Source: Vibrio albus
GTDB taxonomy: Bacteria > Pseudomonadota > Gammaproteobacteria > Enterobacterales > Vibrionaceae
Assembly: GCF_003144035.1 (NCBI RefSeq)
Contig: NZ_QFWT01000001.1
Location: 558,001 to 622,000 of the forward strand
Direction of reading: 5' to 3'
Length of the DNA stretch: 64,000 bases
The notes beneath the pieces were generated by a model. That model saw only the letters and a program-made list of their open reading frames with translations. It was not told the DNA's origin and did no database searches. Of the stretch, positions 1-8,377 are shown one piece after another; position 1 is the first letter of the stretch, and each line of letters begins with the position of its first letter. Made by a program: the position numbers and the translations under genes.

Positions 1-208
1 TCGCCATCTCCTGGGCGGCTGCCAGGTCTTCCTGTGCCTGCTGATAAGCCTGGAAGCATTTGGTCACTTCTTCCAGTTGCGAATACTCTTTCGATAATGC
101 ACGGAATTTTTCCTGATCACCAATCACATCGGGATCACCAAGGAGGTGCTGAACTTCCTCGTATCGCTCTACAAGGGTTTCCAGCTTAGTTAAAATAGAT
201 GCTTTCAT
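1..208 (-). CDS. prfA: Peptide chain release factor 1, N-terminal part (cut by window edge)
   Basis: Release factor 1 recognises UAA and UAG in the ribosomal A site and triggers peptidyl-tRNA hydrolysis in the cytoplasm. Only about the first 69 residues are present; they begin [20 protein letters not shown] and form the helical domain 1 typical of RF1. The codon-recognition and GGQ catalytic motifs lie beyond the window start. The gene begins 18 nt after the hemA stop codon on the same strand, the hemA-prfA order seen in enterics and vibrios, so the two are probably cotranscribed. Confidence 0.93.
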   Translation of the reverse strand, partial: MKASILTKLETLVERYEEVQHLLGDPDVIGDQEKFRALSKEYSQLEEVTKCFQAYQQAQEDLAAAQEMA

Positions 209-226
209 ACGTCTTCTTAAATTAGG

Positions 227-1483
227 TTAGAGGTCGTCCAGACCAAGGCTCTGTCTGATGACAGATAATTTTTCTGAATCTCCCTGTTCCGCAGCACTTT
301 GCAATGCTCTGGTCGGAGCATGGATCAGTTTATTCGTCAGTTTGTTGCTCAGCTCCAGTAACACACGTTCCGGATCGCTGCCTGAAGATAACGCCTGCAG
401 ACTTTTTTCGATTAACTCTTCACGGATATGGTTCGCTGAACTTCGGTACTCGCGAATACTGTCGACAGCCCGAAGAGAACGCAGCCAGTTCATAAAGGCG
501 TCACTTTCTTCATCGATGATGGCTTCTGCCTGTACTGCTTCGACTTTCCGTTGTTCCAGGTTCTGCTGAACGATAGATTGCAAATCATCCACTGTATACA
601 GGTAAGCATCATTCAGTTCCCCGACCTGAGTCTCCACATCCCGTGGAACCGCAATGTCGATTAACAGAATAGGCTGATGTCTGCGTGCTTTTAATGCGCT
701 TTCCACCATCCCTTTCCCGATGATCGGCAAAGGGCTGGCTGTGGAACTGATGACGATATCTGCTTTGTGCATATGTTCCGGAATTTCAGGCAAACTGATG
801 ACATCAGCACCAAACTCAGAGGCCAGTTCGAGCGCCCTCTCACGAGTCCGGTTTGCAACAATCATTTTATGGCAGCCACTGTCCGATAAGTGTCTGGCTA
901 CCAGCTCGATAGTTTCTCCGGCCCCAACCAGCAAAACGGTTGAGTTTTCCAGAGTCTCAAAAATCTGCCGGGCAAGCGTACAGGCCGCATAGGCGACAGA
1001 TACCGCATTACCGCCAATTTCTGTTTCCGTTCTTACCCTTTTGGCTACCGAAAATATTTTCTGAAACAATTTCTCCGTCAGACCATCCACGGTCTGGTGA
1101 GCCCGGCCGGAAAAGTAAGCCTGCTTCACCTGCCCGAGGATCTGCGGCTCTCCCAGGATCAGAGAATCGAGCCCACAAGCCACCCTCATCAGATGGCGGA
1201 CGGCTTTCTGGTCTTCATGCAAATACAAACTTGATGCCAATTCATCAATAGGAACCTGATGAAAGGAAGCCAGCCACTCTACGACCTGCTTTTTATCCGC
1301 AATGTTTGCATCGCAGTAAATCTCTGTTCTGTTGCAGGTAGATACAATCACGCTACCGCTGATATCTGGGTTGGCTTTCAGTTGCTTAAGAGCCTCTGTT
1401 TGTTTTTCAGGGGAAAAAGCGACTTTCTCACGCAACTCAACCGATGCAGTATTGTGATTGATACCGATGGCAAGCAAGGACAT
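227..1483 (-). CDS. hemA: Glutamyl-tRNA reductase
   Basis: It catalyses the NADPH-dependent reduction of glutamyl-tRNA(Glu) to glutamate-1-semialdehyde, the first committed step of C5-pathway tetrapyrrole synthesis. The 418-residue length is normal for the family. The catalytic cysteine is Cys50 in the motif STCNRTEIY, followed by the substrate-binding block around [17 protein letters not shown] and the NADPH-binding stretch [17 protein letters not shown]. The C-terminal third is the helical dimerisation domain. It is divergent from lolB with 137 bp between the starts, and prfA follows 18 nt downstream. In relatives the protein is controlled by heme-dependent proteolysis of its N-terminus; nothing in the DNA bears on that here. 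Confidence 0.97.
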   Translation of the reverse strand: MSLLAIGINHNTASVELREKVAFSPEKQTEALKQLKANPDISGSVIVSTCNRTEIYCDANIADKKQVVEWLASFHQVPIDELASSLYLHEDQKAVRHLMRVACGLDSLILGEPQILGQVKQAYFSGRAHQTVDGLTEKLFQKIFSVAKRVRTETEIGGNAVSVAYAACTLARQIFETLENSTVLLVGAGETIELVARHLSDSGCHKMIVANRTRERALELASEFGADVISLPEIPEHMHKADIVISSTASPLPIIGKGMVESALKARRHQPILLIDIAVPRDVETQVGELNDAYLYTVDDLQSIVQQNLEQRKVEAVQAEAIIDEESDAFMNWLRSLRAVDSIREYRSSANHIREELIEKSLQALSSGSDPERVLLELSNKLTNKLIHAPTRALQSAAEQGDSEKLSVIRQSLGLDDL

Positions 1484-1591
1484 TAACTCGGAGTTCTCAA
1501 TCTGGAATATTAATAAGCCCTAAATTTTACTTGATGGTCATGAGTAATAAAAGAGCGGAAGGGATTTGTTTTATAGTGTTAAGGACTAAAA

Positions 1592-1600
1592 TGGTATAGT
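1592..1600 (+). promoter_or_regulatory. Candidate extended -10 promoter for lolB
   Basis: TGG-TATAGT fits an extended -10 element (TGn followed by a TATAAT-like hexamer). Transcription would begin about 7 nt downstream, leaving a short leader before the lolB start at 1621 or 1642. No good -35 is present at the expected spacing. This is a sequence-only prediction. Confidence 0.35.
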
Positions 1601-1620
1601 TTGCTCTATAAACCCCTCAG

Positions 1621-2280
1621 ATGAACAAAGAACGACCAACAATGCTTAAGCCCAGTCTGTCACAAACATTCAACCAGCTTCTTCTGCTCATTTTCACAAC
1701 GCTTTACCTCGCTGGATGTGAGTCAGTTCCTGAAGAATCTCAGTTAAACGTTCAGTTTGAACCACACCGCCAGCGGCTGGAGAGTATCCAGAATTATCAG
1801 CTCAGAGGCAAACTGGGCTACCTTTCTCCGGATCAGCGTCAAAGTCTGAATTTCACCTGGAACCGCACTCCGGAAGCAAGCCAGCTTCGTCTGACGTCTT
1901 TTCTGGGGCAGACCGTACTCAACCTGACAATAACACCGGAAGGTGCGAAAGCGGTCACCAGTGACGGAGAAGTCTATCGCCACCCTAGTCCGAACGCTTT
2001 GGTTTATCAGTTAACGGGACTGGTGCTACCCATCACCTATATGCAGGACTGGATAAAAGGCCTGCCGACTGCTGCGGACAATTTTACCCTGAATGATACC
2101 AATACGGTTGCCACTCTCAATAAACTAACCGGATTACAGCGTTGGGAAATGCAGTACCTCAGCTATCAAACCGTGAGTAGCGCGGAGTTTGGTGCGATTC
2201 CATTACCTTATAAAATGCAGCTTACCCAAAGCGACTTCACCCTGAAAATTGTGATCTCAAAATGGACTCTTAACGGATGA
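1621..2280 (+). CDS. lolB: Outer-membrane lipoprotein LolB
   Basis: LolB receives lipoproteins from the periplasmic carrier LolA and inserts them into the inner leaflet of the outer membrane. The 219-residue product has a hydrophobic signal segment ending in the lipobox LAGC at about residues 30-33, followed by a mature domain with typical LolB blocks such as [20 protein letters not shown] and [17 protein letters not shown] second ATG at 1642 would give a shorter signal peptide starting MLKPSLSQ. Neither start has a convincing Shine-Dalgarno sequence, so the exact start is uncertain. The last codons overlap the ispE start by 4 bp, so translation is probably coupled. lolB-ispE-prs is a conserved order opposite hemA. 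Confidence 0.93.
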   Translation: MNKERPTMLKPSLSQTFNQLLLLIFTTLYLAGCESVPEESQLNVQFEPHRQRLESIQNYQLRGKLGYLSPDQRQSLNFTWNRTPEASQLRLTSFLGQTVLNLTITPEGAKAVTSDGEVYRHPSPNALVYQLTGLVLPITYMQDWIKGLPTAADNFTLNDTNTVATLNKLTGLQRWEMQYLSYQTVSSAEFGAIPLPYKMQLTQSDFTLKIVISKWTLNG

Positions 2281-3149
2281 TAACGGATACCACCTACTGG
2301 CCTTCACCGGCAAAACTGAACCTGTTCCTCTATATTACCGGACGAAGAGATAACGGTTACCACGATCTGCAAACCCTGTTTCAGTTTCTCGATTACGGCG
2401 ACAAGCTTGCTATTACCGCGAATAACAGTGGGAGCATAACCCTGACTCCTGAGATTAAAGGGGTACCGCTGAAAGACAACCTGATCTGGAAAGCGGCGAA
2501 TGCACTACAGGAAAAATCAGGCTGTCACTATGGCGCACATATTGAACTGGACAAGATACTTCCTATGGGGGGAGGCATTGGTGGTGGCTCTTCCAATGCA
2601 GCGACCACACTCGTCGCTCTCAACTTTTTATGGCAAACCGGCCTGAGTGATGATGATTTAGCCGAAATAGGTCTCAAACTGGGCGCAGATGTCCCTGTAT
2701 TTGTCAGAGGTTTTGCCGCTTTTGCTGAAGGTGTAGGGGAAAAACTGGTAAAATCTGAGCCGGAAGAGAAATGGTACCTGGTGGTTCGTCCCGATGTCAG
2801 CATTTCTACTGCCGATATTTTTACTCACCCGGATCTGACCAGAAACTCGCCAAAACGCCCTCTCCAGGAGCTGTTATCTGGATCACAGGAAAACGATTGC
2901 GAAAAAATCGTGAGAATGCTCTATCCAGAGGTTGATAAGCAACTTTCATGGCTGCTACAATACGCGCCGTCAAGATTGACGGGCACCGGATCCTGCGTTT
3001 TTTCAGTGTTTAATACGCAAAAAGACGCACAAGACACCCGTGCAATGCTCTCTGACAATGTCTCTGCTTTTATCGCACAGGGCAAGAATATTTCCCCCCT
3101 GTATGAGACACTGACTGAATACGCAGCGCAATACAAAGTTCGCTGCTAA
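2277..3149 (+). CDS. ispE: 4-diphosphocytidyl-2-C-methyl-D-erythritol kinase
   Basis: A GHMP-family kinase of the MEP isoprenoid pathway that phosphorylates the 2-hydroxyl of CDP-methylerythritol with ATP. The product has 290 residues, close to the usual 283-290. The N-terminal block [22 protein letters not shown] and the glycine-rich ATP loop [17 protein letters not shown] at about residues 95-111 identify it. The C-terminal [14 protein letters not shown] is the third GHMP motif. It overlaps lolB by 4 bp and precedes prs by 56 bp, so lolB-ispE may be a transcription unit running into prs. Confidence 0.97.
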   Translation: MITDTTYWPSPAKLNLFLYITGRRDNGYHDLQTLFQFLDYGDKLAITANNSGSITLTPEIKGVPLKDNLIWKAANALQEKSGCHYGAHIELDKILPMGGGIGGGSSNAATTLVALNFLWQTGLSDDDLAEIGLKLGADVPVFVRGFAAFAEGVGEKLVKSEPEEKWYLVVRPDVSISTADIFTHPDLTRNSPKRPLQELLSGSQENDCEKIVRMLYPEVDKQLSWLLQYAPSRLTGTGSCVFSVFNTQKDAQDTRAMLSDNVSAFIAQGKNISPLYETLTEYAAQYKVRC

Positions 3150-3205
3150 ACTTAGTCCCTTAGCCACTCTTTTTAAAAACTGGACGCAAACCTGAGGTTT
3201 CCACC

Positions 3206-4153
3206 GTGCCTGATATGAAGCTATTTGCTGGTAACGCAACACCTGAACTAGCCCAACGTATTGCTGATCGTCTATACATTTCTCTTGGTGATGCTACTGT
3301 TGACCGTTTCTCTGATGGAGAAATTGCAGTACAAATTAACGAAAATGTTCGTGGTAGCGATGTATTCATCATCCAATCAACCTGTGCCCCAACTAACGAT
3401 AACCTGATGGAGCTGGTAGTGATGATTGATGCAATGCGCCGTGCTTCAGCAGGCCGTATTACAGCTGTAATCCCATATTTCGGTTATGCACGTCAAGATC
3501 GTCGCGTACGCTCTGCCCGTGTGCCAATTACAGCAAAAGTCGTTGCCGACTTCCTGTCTAACGTTGGCGTAGACCGAGTACTGACTATTGATCTGCATGC
3601 AGAACAAATTCAGGGCTTCTTCGATGTTCCTGTAGACAACATCTTCGGTACTCCGGTACTGCTTGAAGATATGATGAACCGTGACCTTGAGTCTCCGGTC
3701 GTTGTTTCTCCTGACCTTGGCGGTGTTGTTCGTGCCCGTGCAACAGCCAAAGCACTTAACAACATTGATATCGCTATCGTTGACAAACGTCGCCCTCGTG
3801 CCAACGTATCAGAAGTGATGAACCTTATCGGTGAAGTTGAAGGTCGAGACTGCCTGATTGTTGACGACATGATCGACACCGGCGGTACTCTGTGTAAAGC
3901 CGCTGAAGCTCTGAAAGAACGTGGTGCGAAGCGTGTATTTGCTTACGCGACTCACCCGGTATTCTCTGGTAATGCAGCGAAGAACATCAAGAACTCTGTG
4001 CTGGATCAGGTTATCGTAACTGACTCTATCCCTCTGTCTAAAGAAATGGCAGCAACAGGAAAAGTAACACAGCTAACTCTGTCTACTATGCTGGCTGAAG
4101 CTATCCGCCGTATCAGCAACGAAGAGTCTGTTTCTGCGATGTTTAATCACTAA
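3206..4153 (+). CDS. prs: Ribose-phosphate pyrophosphokinase (PRPP synthase)
   Basis: It makes PRPP from ribose-5-phosphate and ATP for nucleotide, histidine, tryptophan and NAD synthesis. The 315-residue length is standard. The start is a GTG at 3206 with a GAGG ribosome binding site 8-9 nt upstream; the next in-frame ATG would remove three conserved residues. The PRPP-binding loop [15 protein letters not shown] lies near residues 220-234, and the ATP-binding region FGYARQDRR near residues 94-102. Codon use is visibly more optimised than in the neighbours, as expected for a highly expressed gene. A strong terminator follows at 4190-4232. Confidence 0.98.
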   Translation: MPDMKLFAGNATPELAQRIADRLYISLGDATVDRFSDGEIAVQINENVRGSDVFIIQSTCAPTNDNLMELVVMIDAMRRASAGRITAVIPYFGYARQDRRVRSARVPITAKVVADFLSNVGVDRVLTIDLHAEQIQGFFDVPVDNIFGTPVLLEDMMNRDLESPVVVSPDLGGVVRARATAKALNNIDIAIVDKRRPRANVSEVMNLIGEVEGRDCLIVDDMIDTGGTLCKAAEALKERGAKRVFAYATHPVFSGNAAKNIKNSVLDQVIVTDSIPLSKEMAATGKVTQLTLSTMLAEAIRRISNEESVSAMFNH

Positions 4154-4189
4154 TAAGTGTTTAACCACTAACAGAGACCAGATTAAGAC

Positions 4190-4232
4190 GAAAAAAGCTT
4201 GCTACCCCTTATAAGGGTGGTGAGCTTTTTTG
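4190..4232 (+). terminator. Rho-independent terminator of prs
   Basis: A stem of AAAAAGCTTGCTACCCC-type sequence pairs with GGGTGGTGAGCTTTTTT around a short TTATAA loop, followed by a T-rich tract. It sits 36 nt after the prs stop and separates prs from pth. Confidence 0.85.
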
Positions 4233-4266
4233 TTTTTTAATGAAAGCTTTTTTATTTTTTAATGAA

Positions 4267-4361
4267 AAGAGTACAGAGCGCTTCGCTTCCAGAATACAGG
4301 AAATCATCTGGACGTTGGTCCCCTTCATGGTGTTCGCACCCACTCTGTAATCTGTACTCTT
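4267..4361. repeat. 95-bp element with 11-bp terminal inverted repeats
   Basis: AAGAGTACAGA at 4267-4277 is repeated exactly inverted as TCTGTACTCTT at 4351-4361. Just inside the left end is GCGCTTCGCTT followed by CCAGAATACAG. The same words (GAATACAGAGCGC and CGCTTTGAGAATACAG) recur at 15780-15812 downstream of lnt, so this looks like a member of a small dispersed repeat family. No coding potential is seen. Confidence 0.55.
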
Positions 4362-4374
4362 CATCACATTTTTG

Positions 4375-4383
4375 TGCTACTAT
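4375..4383 (+). promoter_or_regulatory. Candidate extended -10 promoter for pth
   Basis: TGC-TACTAT forms an extended -10 element ending 37 nt before the TTG start of pth. The region where a -35 would lie falls inside the right end of the repeat at 4267-4361. Prediction from sequence only. Confidence 0.35.
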
Positions 4384-4419
4384 ACGGCGCTTTTTGATAT
4401 TCCAAGAGAGATTCCAACC

Positions 4420-5010
4420 TTGAGTCAGCAAATTAAACTTCTTGTTGGTCTGGCTAATCCTGGACCTGAGTACACCAGAACTCGCCATAACGCGGGGGCA
4501 TGGGTCGTTCAGGAACTGGCCCGTGTGCATAATGTCACACTGAAAAATGAAGCAAAGTTCTTCGGGCTAACCGGCCGCCTCATGGTGAACGGACACGATC
4601 TCCGCCTGTTGATCCCGACCACGTTTATGAACCTGTCAGGTAAGGCCATTGCCGCTATGGCTAAGTTTTACCAGTTCGAACCGGAAGAGATTATGGTCGC
4701 TCATGATGAGCTGGATCTTCCTCCCGGTGTTGGCAAGTTCAAAAAAGGTGGAGGTCACGGCGGGCATAATGGTCTGAAAGACACCATCAGCAAACTTGGA
4801 AACAATAAAGATTTCTACCGTCTTCGGATTGGCATCGGCCACCCGGGACATAAAGACAGGGTTTCTGGCTATGTGCTGGGTAAAGCACCGGCCAAAGAGC
4901 AGGAGTGTCTGGATGCCGTCGTGGACGAGTCCGTTCGCAGCATCGACATTCTTCTTAAAGATGGCCTGACAAAAGCACAAAATCGCTTACATACGTTCAA
5001 AGCAGAATAA
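4420..5010 (+). CDS. pth: Peptidyl-tRNA hydrolase
   Basis: It releases tRNA from peptidyl-tRNA that has dropped off the ribosome; this is essential in most bacteria. I place the start at the TTG at 4420, giving 196 residues beginning [20 protein letters not shown], because the family begins just there and a GAGAG ribosome binding site lies 9-10 nt upstream. An in-frame ATG at 4372 would add 16 residues unlike any Pth and would overlap the promoter. The conserved asparagine and catalytic histidine lie in RHNAGAWVV at residues 20-28; other family motifs are FMNLSGKAI and [10 protein letters not shown]. ychF follows after 11 nt, the common pth-ychF pair. Confidence 0.95.
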   Translation: MSQQIKLLVGLANPGPEYTRTRHNAGAWVVQELARVHNVTLKNEAKFFGLTGRLMVNGHDLRLLIPTTFMNLSGKAIAAMAKFYQFEPEEIMVAHDELDLPPGVGKFKKGGGHGGHNGLKDTISKLGNNKDFYRLRIGIGHPGHKDRVSGYVLGKAPAKEQECLDAVVDESVRSIDILLKDGLTKAQNRLHTFKAE

Positions 5011-5021
5011 GGTTTATAATC

Positions 5022-6113
5022 ATGGGTTTTAAATGTGGCATCGTTGGTCTGCCAAACGTTGGTAAATCAACTCTGTTCAACGCACTAACAAAAGCTGGCA
5101 TCGAAGCAGCCAACTTCCCTTTCTGTACTATCGAGCCAAATACAGGTGTGGTTCCGGTTCCTGATCCTCGCATGGATGCACTGGCTGAAATCGTAAACCC
5201 ACAGCGTGTACTGCCAACCACTATGGAGTTTGTTGATATCGCAGGTCTGGTTGCCGGTGCTTCTAAAGGTGAAGGTTTAGGTAACAAATTCCTGGCAAAC
5301 ATCCGCGAAACTGACGCGATTGGTCACGTTGTTCGCTGTTTTGAGAATGAAAACATCGTTCACGTTGCAGGTAAAATTCACCCTCTGGAAGATATCGAAA
5401 TCATCAACCTGGAACTGGCTCTGGCCGATCTGGATACCTGTGAGCGCGCTATTCAGCGTCAGGCAAAACGTGCCAAAGGCGGTGACAAAGACGCTAAGTT
5501 CGAAATCACGGTACTGGAAAAACTGCTTCCGGTACTGACTGAAGGCGGAATGGCTCGTAGTGTCGAACTGGCAAAAGAAGAACTGGCAGCAGTTGGCTAC
5601 CTGAACTTCCTGACGCTAAAACCGACCATGTACATTGCCAACGTAAATGAAGACGGCTTTGAAGATAACCCATACCTGGACATGGTTCGTGAACACGCCT
5701 CACATGAAAACGCTGTCGTAGTTCCGGTTTGTGCTGCGATTGAATCTGAACTGTCTGAACTGGACGATGAAGATCGTGAAGAATTTCTTGCTGACATGGG
5801 CATCGAAGAACCAGGCCTGAACCGGGTTATTCGCTCTGGTTATGAACTGCTGGCACTGCAAACTTACTTTACCGCTGGTGTAAAAGAAGTTCGCGCCTGG
5901 ACTATTCCTGTCGGAGCAACAGCACCTCAGGCTGCCGGTAAGATCCACACTGACTTTGAAAAAGGCTTTATCCGTGCTGAAGTTGTCGGTTATAACGACT
6001 TTATTCAGTATCGCGGTGAAAGCGGTGCAAAAGAAGCCGGTAAATGGCGTCTGGAAGGAAAAGATTACATCGTTAAAGATGGTGATGTCGTTCACTTCCG
6101 CTTTAATGTTTAA
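5022..6113 (+). CDS. ychF: Redox-regulated ATPase YchF (Obg-family)
   Basis: A universally conserved Obg-related P-loop NTPase that binds ATP rather than GTP and associates with the ribosome; in E. coli it affects the oxidative-stress response. The 363-residue length is normal. The P-loop GLPNVGKST is at residues 8-16, switch II is [19 protein letters not shown], and the base-specificity motif is NVNE (about residues 206-209) instead of the GTPase NKxD. The C-terminal TGS domain ends in [10 protein letters not shown]. It is cotranscribed with pth and followed by a heptamer array and a terminator. Confidence 0.97.
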   Translation: MGFKCGIVGLPNVGKSTLFNALTKAGIEAANFPFCTIEPNTGVVPVPDPRMDALAEIVNPQRVLPTTMEFVDIAGLVAGASKGEGLGNKFLANIRETDAIGHVVRCFENENIVHVAGKIHPLEDIEIINLELALADLDTCERAIQRQAKRAKGGDKDAKFEITVLEKLLPVLTEGGMARSVELAKEELAAVGYLNFLTLKPTMYIANVNEDGFEDNPYLDMVREHASHENAVVVPVCAAIESELSELDDEDREEFLADMGIEEPGLNRVIRSGYELLALQTYFTAGVKEVRAWTIPVGATAPQAAGKIHTDFEKGFIRAEVVGYNDFIQYRGESGAKEAGKWRLEGKDYIVKDGDVVHFRFNV

Positions 6114-6120
6114 TAACACA

Positions 6121-6180
6121 AACTAGAAACTAGAAACTAGAAACTAGAAACTAGAAACTAGAAACTAGAAACTAGAAACT
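6121..6180. repeat. Heptamer tandem repeat (AACTAGA x about 8.5)
   Basis: The unit AACTAGA is repeated without error eight times plus four bases, starting 7 bp after the ychF stop. The same CTAGAGA/CTAGAAA word occurs at the 3' ends of lnt (15766) and mltA (45377). The array lies between the stop codon and the terminator, so it would be transcribed as the ychF 3' untranslated region. Perfect short tandem units of this type usually vary in copy number. Confidence 0.9.
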
Positions 6181-6182
6181 GT

Positions 6183-6222
6183 AAAAGCTTATCAATCCCT
6201 TCTGGATTGGTAAGCTTTTTTG
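6183..6222 (+). terminator. Rho-independent terminator of pth-ychF
   Basis: A 16-bp stem with one G-T pair (AAAAGCTTATCAATCC against GGATTGGTAAGCTTTT), a 5-nt CTTCT loop and a following T tract. It is separated from the ychF stop by the heptamer array. Confidence 0.9.
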
Positions 6223-6223
6223 T

Positions 6224-6275
6224 TTTTATAGTCTCTAACTTCTAGGAGCGAAGCGTTCTAGCCTCTTGAAACTTG
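6224..6275. repeat. Repeat-family right half downstream of ychF
   Basis: TTTTTATAGTCTC followed by GGAGCGAAGCG and TCTAGCCTCTTG resembles the right half of the element at 15826-15864 downstream of lnt (TTTTTATAGTCTC, GAAGCGGAGCG, TCTAGTCTCTAG). With the heptamer array as its left end, the whole 6121-6275 stretch may be one copy with the ychF terminator inside it. The rest of the non-coding stretch up to the tRNA promoter is AT-rich with no other feature I can support. Confidence 0.45.
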
Positions 6276-6453
6276 TATTCATGCAGCTTCCGATACCCAC
6301 TTTCTATTCTTTTCACTCACTCGTCACGAGAAAGAAACAAAAACAACCCAATCCCCCACAGCCATATTTTTACCACTTTTCGATCACAAAAAGCCCTCTT
6401 TGTTTAAAATTGAAGCGAACAACCTTAAAAACCCAATTTATTCAAAAAAACAG

Positions 6454-6482
6454 TTGACGCTTTTCCTGCATATACGCATAAT
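6454..6482 (+). promoter_or_regulatory. Strong promoter of the tRNA array
   Basis: TTGACG (6454-6459), 17-bp spacer, CATAAT (6477-6482), followed by the GC-rich discriminator GCGCTCCG. The last is a hallmark of stringently controlled stable-RNA promoters. AT-rich runs just upstream could act as an UP element. The first tRNA begins 56 nt after the -10. Confidence 0.8.
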
Positions 6483-6537
6483 GCGCTCCGTCCTCGGCAC
6501 TGAGACAACTTAGCGTCAGGACAGAAAATTAGGAAAT

Positions 6538-6614
6538 GGCTACGTAGCTCAGTTGGTTAGAGCACATCACTCATAATGATGGGGTCACAGGTTCGAATCC
6601 CGTCGTAGCCACCA
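6538..6614 (+). tRNA. tRNA-Met (CAU), elongator, copy 1
   Basis: 77 nt with encoded CCA. The acceptor stem GGCTACG pairs with CGTAGCC, the anticodon CAT is at 6572-6574, and the T loop GTTCGAATC is intact. The sequence matches the E. coli elongator tRNA-Met type (metT/metU) and lacks the initiator C1-A72 mismatch. It is the first gene of the array. Confidence 0.96.
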
Positions 6615-6663
6615 TTTCCTGAGTACTTTTCTTTCTTATGAAAAAGAGTTTTCAGGAAATTAT

Positions 6664-6748
6664 GCGGAAGTGGCGGAATTGGTAGACGCACCAGATTTAG
6701 GTTCTGGCGCCGCAAGGTGTGAGAGTTCAAGTCTCTCCTTCCGCACCA
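6664..6748 (+). tRNA. tRNA-Leu (UAG), copy 1
   Basis: 85 nt with a long variable arm and encoded CCA; the anticodon TAG is at 6698-6700. It is of the leuW type. All six UAG copies in this array appear identical over their full length. Confidence 0.96.
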
Positions 6749-6779
6749 TAATTTAGAAATATTCGCTGAATATTTCCGT

Positions 6780-6854
6780 AGGGCTATCGCCAAGCGGTAA
6801 GGCAGCGGCTTTTGATGCCGCCATTCCCTGGTTCGAATCCAGGTAGCCCTGCCA
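6780..6854 (+). tRNA. tRNA-Gln (UUG), copy 1
   Basis: 75 nt with encoded CCA. The acceptor stem AGGGCTA pairs with TAGCCCT, so pair 1-72 is A-U rather than the U-A of E. coli glnU. The anticodon TTG is at 6812-6814. Confidence 0.95.
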
Positions 6855-6935
6855 TTATTTAAATGGTGAAATTTTTTTGAAATTATCACTATTATTCGAG
6901 TTGAGATTATATTATATTGTCTCGCTCATTTTGAT

Positions 6936-7012
6936 GGCTACGTAGCTCAGTTGGTTAGAGCACATCACTCATAATGATGGGGTCACAGGTTCGAATCCCG
7001 TCGTAGCCACCA
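6936..7012 (+). tRNA. tRNA-Met (CAU), elongator, copy 2
   Basis: 77 nt, identical to copy 1, encoded CCA. It is preceded by an 81-nt AT-rich spacer, the longest plain spacer early in the array. Confidence 0.96.
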
Positions 7013-7070
7013 TTTATTTTGTTTGTTAGCTTTTACCAATTAGCTGATAAACCTGTAGAAAACTTGAGAC

Positions 7071-7155
7071 GCGGAAGTGGCGGAATTGGTAGACGCACCA
7101 GATTTAGGTTCTGGCGCCGCAAGGTGTGAGAGTTCAAGTCTCTCCTTCCGCACCA
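7071..7155 (+). tRNA. tRNA-Leu (UAG), copy 2
   Basis: 85 nt, same sequence as copy 1, encoded CCA. The spacer before it is related to the one between Met copy 3 and Leu copy 4. Confidence 0.96.
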
Positions 7156-7188
7156 TCTCAATGATTCTACAAAAGTTAGACCGAATAT

Positions 7189-7273
7189 GCGGAAGTGGCG
7201 GAATTGGTAGACGCACCAGATTTAGGTTCTGGCGCCGCAAGGTGTGAGAGTTCAAGTCTCTCCTTCCGCACCA
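7189..7273 (+). tRNA. tRNA-Leu (UAG), copy 3
   Basis: 85 nt, same sequence as copy 1. It follows copy 2 directly, a break in the Met-Leu-Gln order that points to a local duplication. The 30-nt spacer to the next Gln gene is identical to that after Leu copy 5. Confidence 0.96.
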
Positions 7274-7303
7274 TATTCAATGTTAGTTCGTTGAACTATC
7301 TGC

Positions 7304-7378
7304 AGGGCTATCGCCAAGCGGTAAGGCAGCGGCTTTTGATGCCGCCATTCCCTGGTTCGAATCCAGGTAGCCCTGCCA
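7304..7378 (+). tRNA. tRNA-Gln (UUG), copy 2
   Basis: 75 nt, same as copy 1, encoded CCA. It is followed immediately by a degenerate Gln-like relic. Confidence 0.95.
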
Positions 7379-7392
7379 TTATTTATAATAAT

Positions 7393-7457
7393 GGTACAGG
7401 CAGCGGCTTTTGATGCCACAGCTTATCTCCCTGATTCGGAGTCAGCTCAGCCTTTCA
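7393..7457 (+). pseudogene. Degenerate tRNA-Gln relic 1
   Basis: GGTA-C-AGGCAGCGGCTTTTGATGCC copies the D-arm end and anticodon arm of the neighbouring tRNA-Gln, including TTG. After that the sequence decays: the T arm reads CCTGATTCGGAGTCAG and the acceptor strand is lost. It cannot fold as a full tRNA, so I call it a dead copy. Confidence 0.75.
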
Positions 7458-7487
7458 TTATTTACAATTTGAAAAAACAACCACAAT

Positions 7488-7574
7488 GCGGTGGTGGCGG
7501 AATTGGTAGACGCGCTAGCTTCAGGTGCTAGTGTCCGCAAGGACGTGAGGGTTCAAGTCCCTCCCTCCGCACCA
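7488..7574 (+). tRNA. tRNA-Leu (CAG)
   Basis: 87 nt with encoded CCA; the anticodon loop is TTCAGGT, giving CAG. It is of the leuQ/leuV type. The acceptor stem has a U5-U68 mismatch. It is the only isoacceptor present once in the array. Confidence 0.94.
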
Positions 7575-7604
7575 AGTTTATACTTGAATCAGGTTGTTTT
7601 CAGT

Positions 7605-7679
7605 AGGGCTATCGCCAAGCGGTAAGGCAGCGGCTTTTGATGCCGCCATTCCCTGGTTCGAATCCAGGTAGCCCTGCCA
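7605..7679 (+). tRNA. tRNA-Gln (UUG), copy 3
   Basis: 75 nt, same as copy 1, encoded CCA; follows tRNA-Leu(CAG) by 30 nt. Confidence 0.95.
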
Positions 7680-7726
7680 TTATTCAGTTTCTTAAGAAAT
7701 GTTTATTTTCTTAGAAACATCAGAGT

Positions 7727-7803
7727 GGCTACGTAGCTCAGTTGGTTAGAGCACATCACTCATAATGATGGGGTCACAGGTTCGAATCCCGTCGTAGCCA
7801 CCA
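7727..7803 (+). tRNA. tRNA-Met (CAU), elongator, copy 3
   Basis: 77 nt, identical to copies 1 and 2, encoded CCA. Confidence 0.96.
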
Positions 7804-7856
7804 TTTATTTCGTTTATCAGCTTTTACCAATTAGTTGATAGACTAAAAATTAAGTT

Positions 7857-7941
7857 GCGGAAGTGGCGGAATTGGTAGACGCACCAGATTTAGGTTCTGG
7901 CGCCGCAAGGTGTGAGAGTTCAAGTCTCTCCTTCCGCACCA
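7857..7941 (+). tRNA. tRNA-Leu (UAG), copy 4
   Basis: 85 nt, same sequence as copy 1, encoded CCA. It begins the second Met-Leu-Gln triplet. Confidence 0.96.
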
Positions 7942-7972
7942 TTATTCAGAAATGTTCATTGAACATTTTCGT

Positions 7973-8047
7973 AGGGCTATCGCCAAGCGGTAAGGCAGCG
8001 GCTTTTGATGCCGCCATTCCCTGGTTCGAATCCAGGTAGCCCTGCCA
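7973..8047 (+). tRNA. tRNA-Gln (UUG), copy 4
   Basis: 75 nt, same as copy 1, encoded CCA. It is the first gene of a 320-bp unit that is repeated in tandem. Confidence 0.95.
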
Positions 8048-8057
8048 TTATTTACAA

Positions 8058-8126
8058 TTGGTTGATAAAGCATGATTTTTGATGCCCCGGGCTACCTCCC
8101 TGGTTCAAAATCAAATTGTCCAACCA
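8058..8126 (+). pseudogene. D-arm-less tRNA-Gln-like relic 2
   Basis: The sequence keeps an anticodon-region TTTTTGATGC and a T-arm CCTGGTTC, but the whole D arm is missing. A new end pairing TGGTTG/CAACCA encloses it. The T loop reads TTCAAAA here, so the T arm is weaker than in its duplicate at 8378. Most likely a decaying tRNA-Gln copy. Confidence 0.7.
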
Positions 8127-8177
8127 TTACAACTTCTTATTGGAATCCAATTCATCCGGTAAGAATACAGAATTGAT

Positions 8178-8262
8178 GCGGAAGTGGCGGAATTGGTAGA
8201 CGCACCAGATTTAGGTTCTGGCGCCGCAAGGTGTGAGAGTTCAAGTCTCTCCTTCCGCACCA
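8178..8262 (+). tRNA. tRNA-Leu (UAG), copy 5
   Basis: 85 nt, same sequence as copy 1, encoded CCA; part of the first 320-bp unit. Confidence 0.96.
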
Positions 8263-8292
8263 TATTCAATGTTAGTTCGTTGAACTATCTGC

Positions 8293-8367
8293 AGGGCTAT
8301 CGCCAAGCGGTAAGGCAGCGGCTTTTGATGCCGCCATTCCCTGGTTCGAATCCAGGTAGCCCTGCCA
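8293..8367 (+). tRNA. tRNA-Gln (UUG), copy 5
   Basis: 75 nt, same as copy 1, encoded CCA; begins the second 320-bp unit. Confidence 0.95.
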
Positions 8368-8377
8368 TTATTTATAA

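Noticed and set aside
6266..6457. 63-codon frame between ychF and the tRNA promoter
   Set aside because: It is AT-rich and low in complexity, has no ribosome binding site and overlaps the repeat and UP-like region.
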